A DNA stretch of 64,000 nucleotides from Mycolicibacterium tokaiense (lineage in GTDB: Bacteria; Actinomycetota; Actinomycetes; Mycobacteriales; Mycobacteriaceae), in contig NZ_AP022600.1 in assembly GCF_010725885.1 (NCBI RefSeq), positions 6,262,001 through 6,326,000 of the forward strand. Direction: 5' to 3'. Under the pieces are notes generated by a model, which worked only from the letters and a program-made list of their open reading frames with translations, was not told where the DNA came from and did not search any database. The translations under genes were made by a program, and so were the position numbers. Shown here in pieces: positions 62,841-64,000 of this stretch (position 1 is the first letter of the stretch; each line of letters starts with the position of its first letter).

Positions 62841-64000
62841 TCAGATGTTGGCGTTGCCGGCTTTCCATTCGGTCCAGGGGACGTTCCAATCCCCCAGACC
62901 GTCTGTGCCCGGCAGCGGCGAACCGACCGTGTTGATGACCTCCACGATGTCGCCACGCTTGGTGTTGTTGTAGAACCACTGCGCGTTGCTGGTGCTGACG
63001 TTGAGGCAGCCGTGGCTGACGTTGGAATAGCCCTGGCTGCCCACCGACCACGGGGCGGCATGCACATAGATGCCGCTGTAGGACATCTGCGTGGCGTACT
63101 CCACCTCGGTGCGATAGCCGTTGGGAGAGTTGACCGGGACGCCGTAGGTGGACGAGTCCATCACCAGGTCGGCGTAGCGGTCACCGATGATGTACACCCC
63201 GTTGTTGGTGGGGGTGCTGTTCTTGCCCATCGAGGTGGGCATGGTCTTGACCACCTCGCCGTTGACACGAACCGTGATGGTCTTGGTGGCGTCGTCCGCG
63301 GTGGCGATGACGGCATCACCGATGGTGAAGCTGGTGCTGGCGTTGTCCTGTCCGAACAGCCCGTCACCGAGGTCGACCCCGTAGGTGTTCACCTTCACGT
63401 CGACGGTGGTGCCCGGCTTCCAGTATTGCTCTGGGCGCCAGCGCACTTCGCGATTGTTCAGCCAGTAGAACGCACCCTCGACGGGCGGGTTGGTGGTGAT
63501 GGTGATGGCCCGTTCGGCCGCCGCCCGATTGGGGATGTTCTCGTCGAAGCGGATGGCGACCGGCTGCCCGATGCCCACCGTCTCGCCGTTGCCCGGCATC
63601 AGGTACGGCATGGTCAGGTTCTCCGGCGAATGGGTCTCGAACGCCATCCGTTGGCTGGCCTGGCCGCCGAGCCCGAGCGAGCTGGCCTCCAGGACGTAAC
63701 TCTCGTTGTAGTCGAGCTGATCGGTGGACGACCAGGTGAGTCCGTCCTTGCTCAGCTCACCGGCGACGGGCGTGCCGTCGGCGTTCATCAGCGTCACGGG
63801 CCCGAGCACGCCGTTCTCGGCGGTCACGGTGATGGGCTGGTCCATGGCGACCCCCACGGCACCGTCGACCACCGAGGCGGTGAGCTTGGGCACCAGCAGG
63901 TCACCGAAGGGCGTGCCCTTGTCGTCGATGGTCTGCGGCGCCGCCTGCTCAGCGGTGCCCGTGGAGCAGGCACTGAGGGTCAACACCACGGTGGGCACCA
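62841..64000 (-). CDS. ldtB: L,D-transpeptidase LdtB, lipoprotein (5' end outside window)
   Basis: At least 386 residues of an LdtMt2-type peptidoglycan 3-3 cross-linking enzyme. The lipobox LSAC is near the left end of the visible protein (Cys about residue 11 from the window edge), so the signal-peptide start is off the window. Two Ig-like domains precede the YkuD catalytic domain with SHGCLNVS (catalytic Cys and His) near residue 340 of the visible part. The order fits Rv2518c. The frame runs to the window edge, and the apparent GTG at 63998 is only internal. Confidence 0.95.
   Translation of the reverse strand, partial: VPTVVLTLSACSTGTAEQAAPQTIDDKGTPFGDLLVPKLTASVVDGAVGVAMDQPITVTAENGVLGPVTLMNADGTPVAGELSKDGLTWSSTDQLDYNESYVLEASSLGLGGQASQRMAFETHSPENLTMPYLMPGNGETVGIGQPVAIRFDENIPNRAAAERAITITTNPPVEGAFYWLNNREVRWRPEQYWKPGTTVDVKVNTYGVDLGDGLFGQDNASTSFTIGDAVIATADDATKTITVRVNGEVVKTMPTSMGKNSTPTNNGVYIIGDRYADLVMDSSTYGVPVNSPNGYRTEVEYATQMSYSGIYVHAAPWSVGSQGYSNVSHGCLNVSTSNAQWFYNNTKRGDIVEVINTVGSPLPGTDGLGDWNVPWTEWKAGNANI

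Overview
The window is a high-GC actinobacterial chromosome segment, almost certainly from a fast-growing environmental mycobacterium (Mycolicibacterium type). The evidence is the presence of mycobacteria-restricted genes (DUF732 secreted proteins, CtaJ, an MmpS-like protein, mycolate reductase CmrA, LdtB, a mycothiol-dependent nitroreductase, a WS/DGAT acyltransferase) and gene order that follows the M. tuberculosis Rv2466c-Rv2518c stretch. No CRISPR array, prophage or intact insertion sequence was seen. Orthology statements rest on remembered family sequences and gene order, not on a search.

Layout. 1-1085 is the 3' end of a PGRS-like glycine-rich repeat gene. 1162-6288 holds a cytosine-deaminase-like enzyme, a flavodoxin-fold reductase, mrx2 (with a SigH-type promoter), a DUF732 protein and pepN. 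6293-8173 is an SDR enzyme with its MmyB-type regulator. 8232-17788 is conserved core: DUF5130 protein, ctaJ, HNH nuclease, glbO, a hypothetical gene, a thioesterase, the 180-kDa NAD-glutamate dehydrogenase and an EttA-like ABC-F ATPase. 17874-24265 is an accessory block placed between the ABC-F gene and ssbB: a translationally coupled five-gene catabolic operon (epimerase/SDR, EthD-like protein, FAH-family hydrolase, MFS carrier, zinc alcohol dehydrogenase) divergent from a PucR-type regulator. 24273-29783 carries ssbB, an orphan allophanate hydrolase, a 13E12-family fragment, and a Rieske oxygenase/DapB-like dehydrogenase pair with a divergent TetR regulator. 29765-38473 is a CopD-CtaG fusion followed by the acyltransferase/lipase cluster plsB2-plsC-WS/DGAT-lipQ.

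38906-46050 is an accessory and regulatory stretch: tRNA-Arg(TCT), a secreted C39-like protein, ArsR+SRPBCC, TetR+aldo/keto reductase, a DUF732 protein, an ECF sigma/zinc anti-sigma pair, echA14 and a GAF-EAL protein. 46055-52784 is the leucine/isovalerate degradation operon (accD1-accA1-fadE19-MaoC-citE) with divergent bkaR; together its enzymes would take isovaleryl-CoA to acetoacetate plus acetyl-CoA. 52794-64000 contains two small membrane proteins, an S9 peptidase, an MmpS-like protein and a UMF1-type transporter separated by a tandem 67-bp palindromic repeat, cmrA, a methyltransferase coupled to a HerA-like ATPase, orn, tRNA-His with a clear intrinsic terminator, a small membrane protein and the truncated ldtB.

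The most notable new observations are regulatory: perfect or near-perfect palindromes sit in five divergent or promoter regions (PucR, ArsR, TetR/AKR, BkaR, ECF sigma), each next to a matching regulator gene. The PucR-controlled operon is the best candidate for an undescribed pathway.
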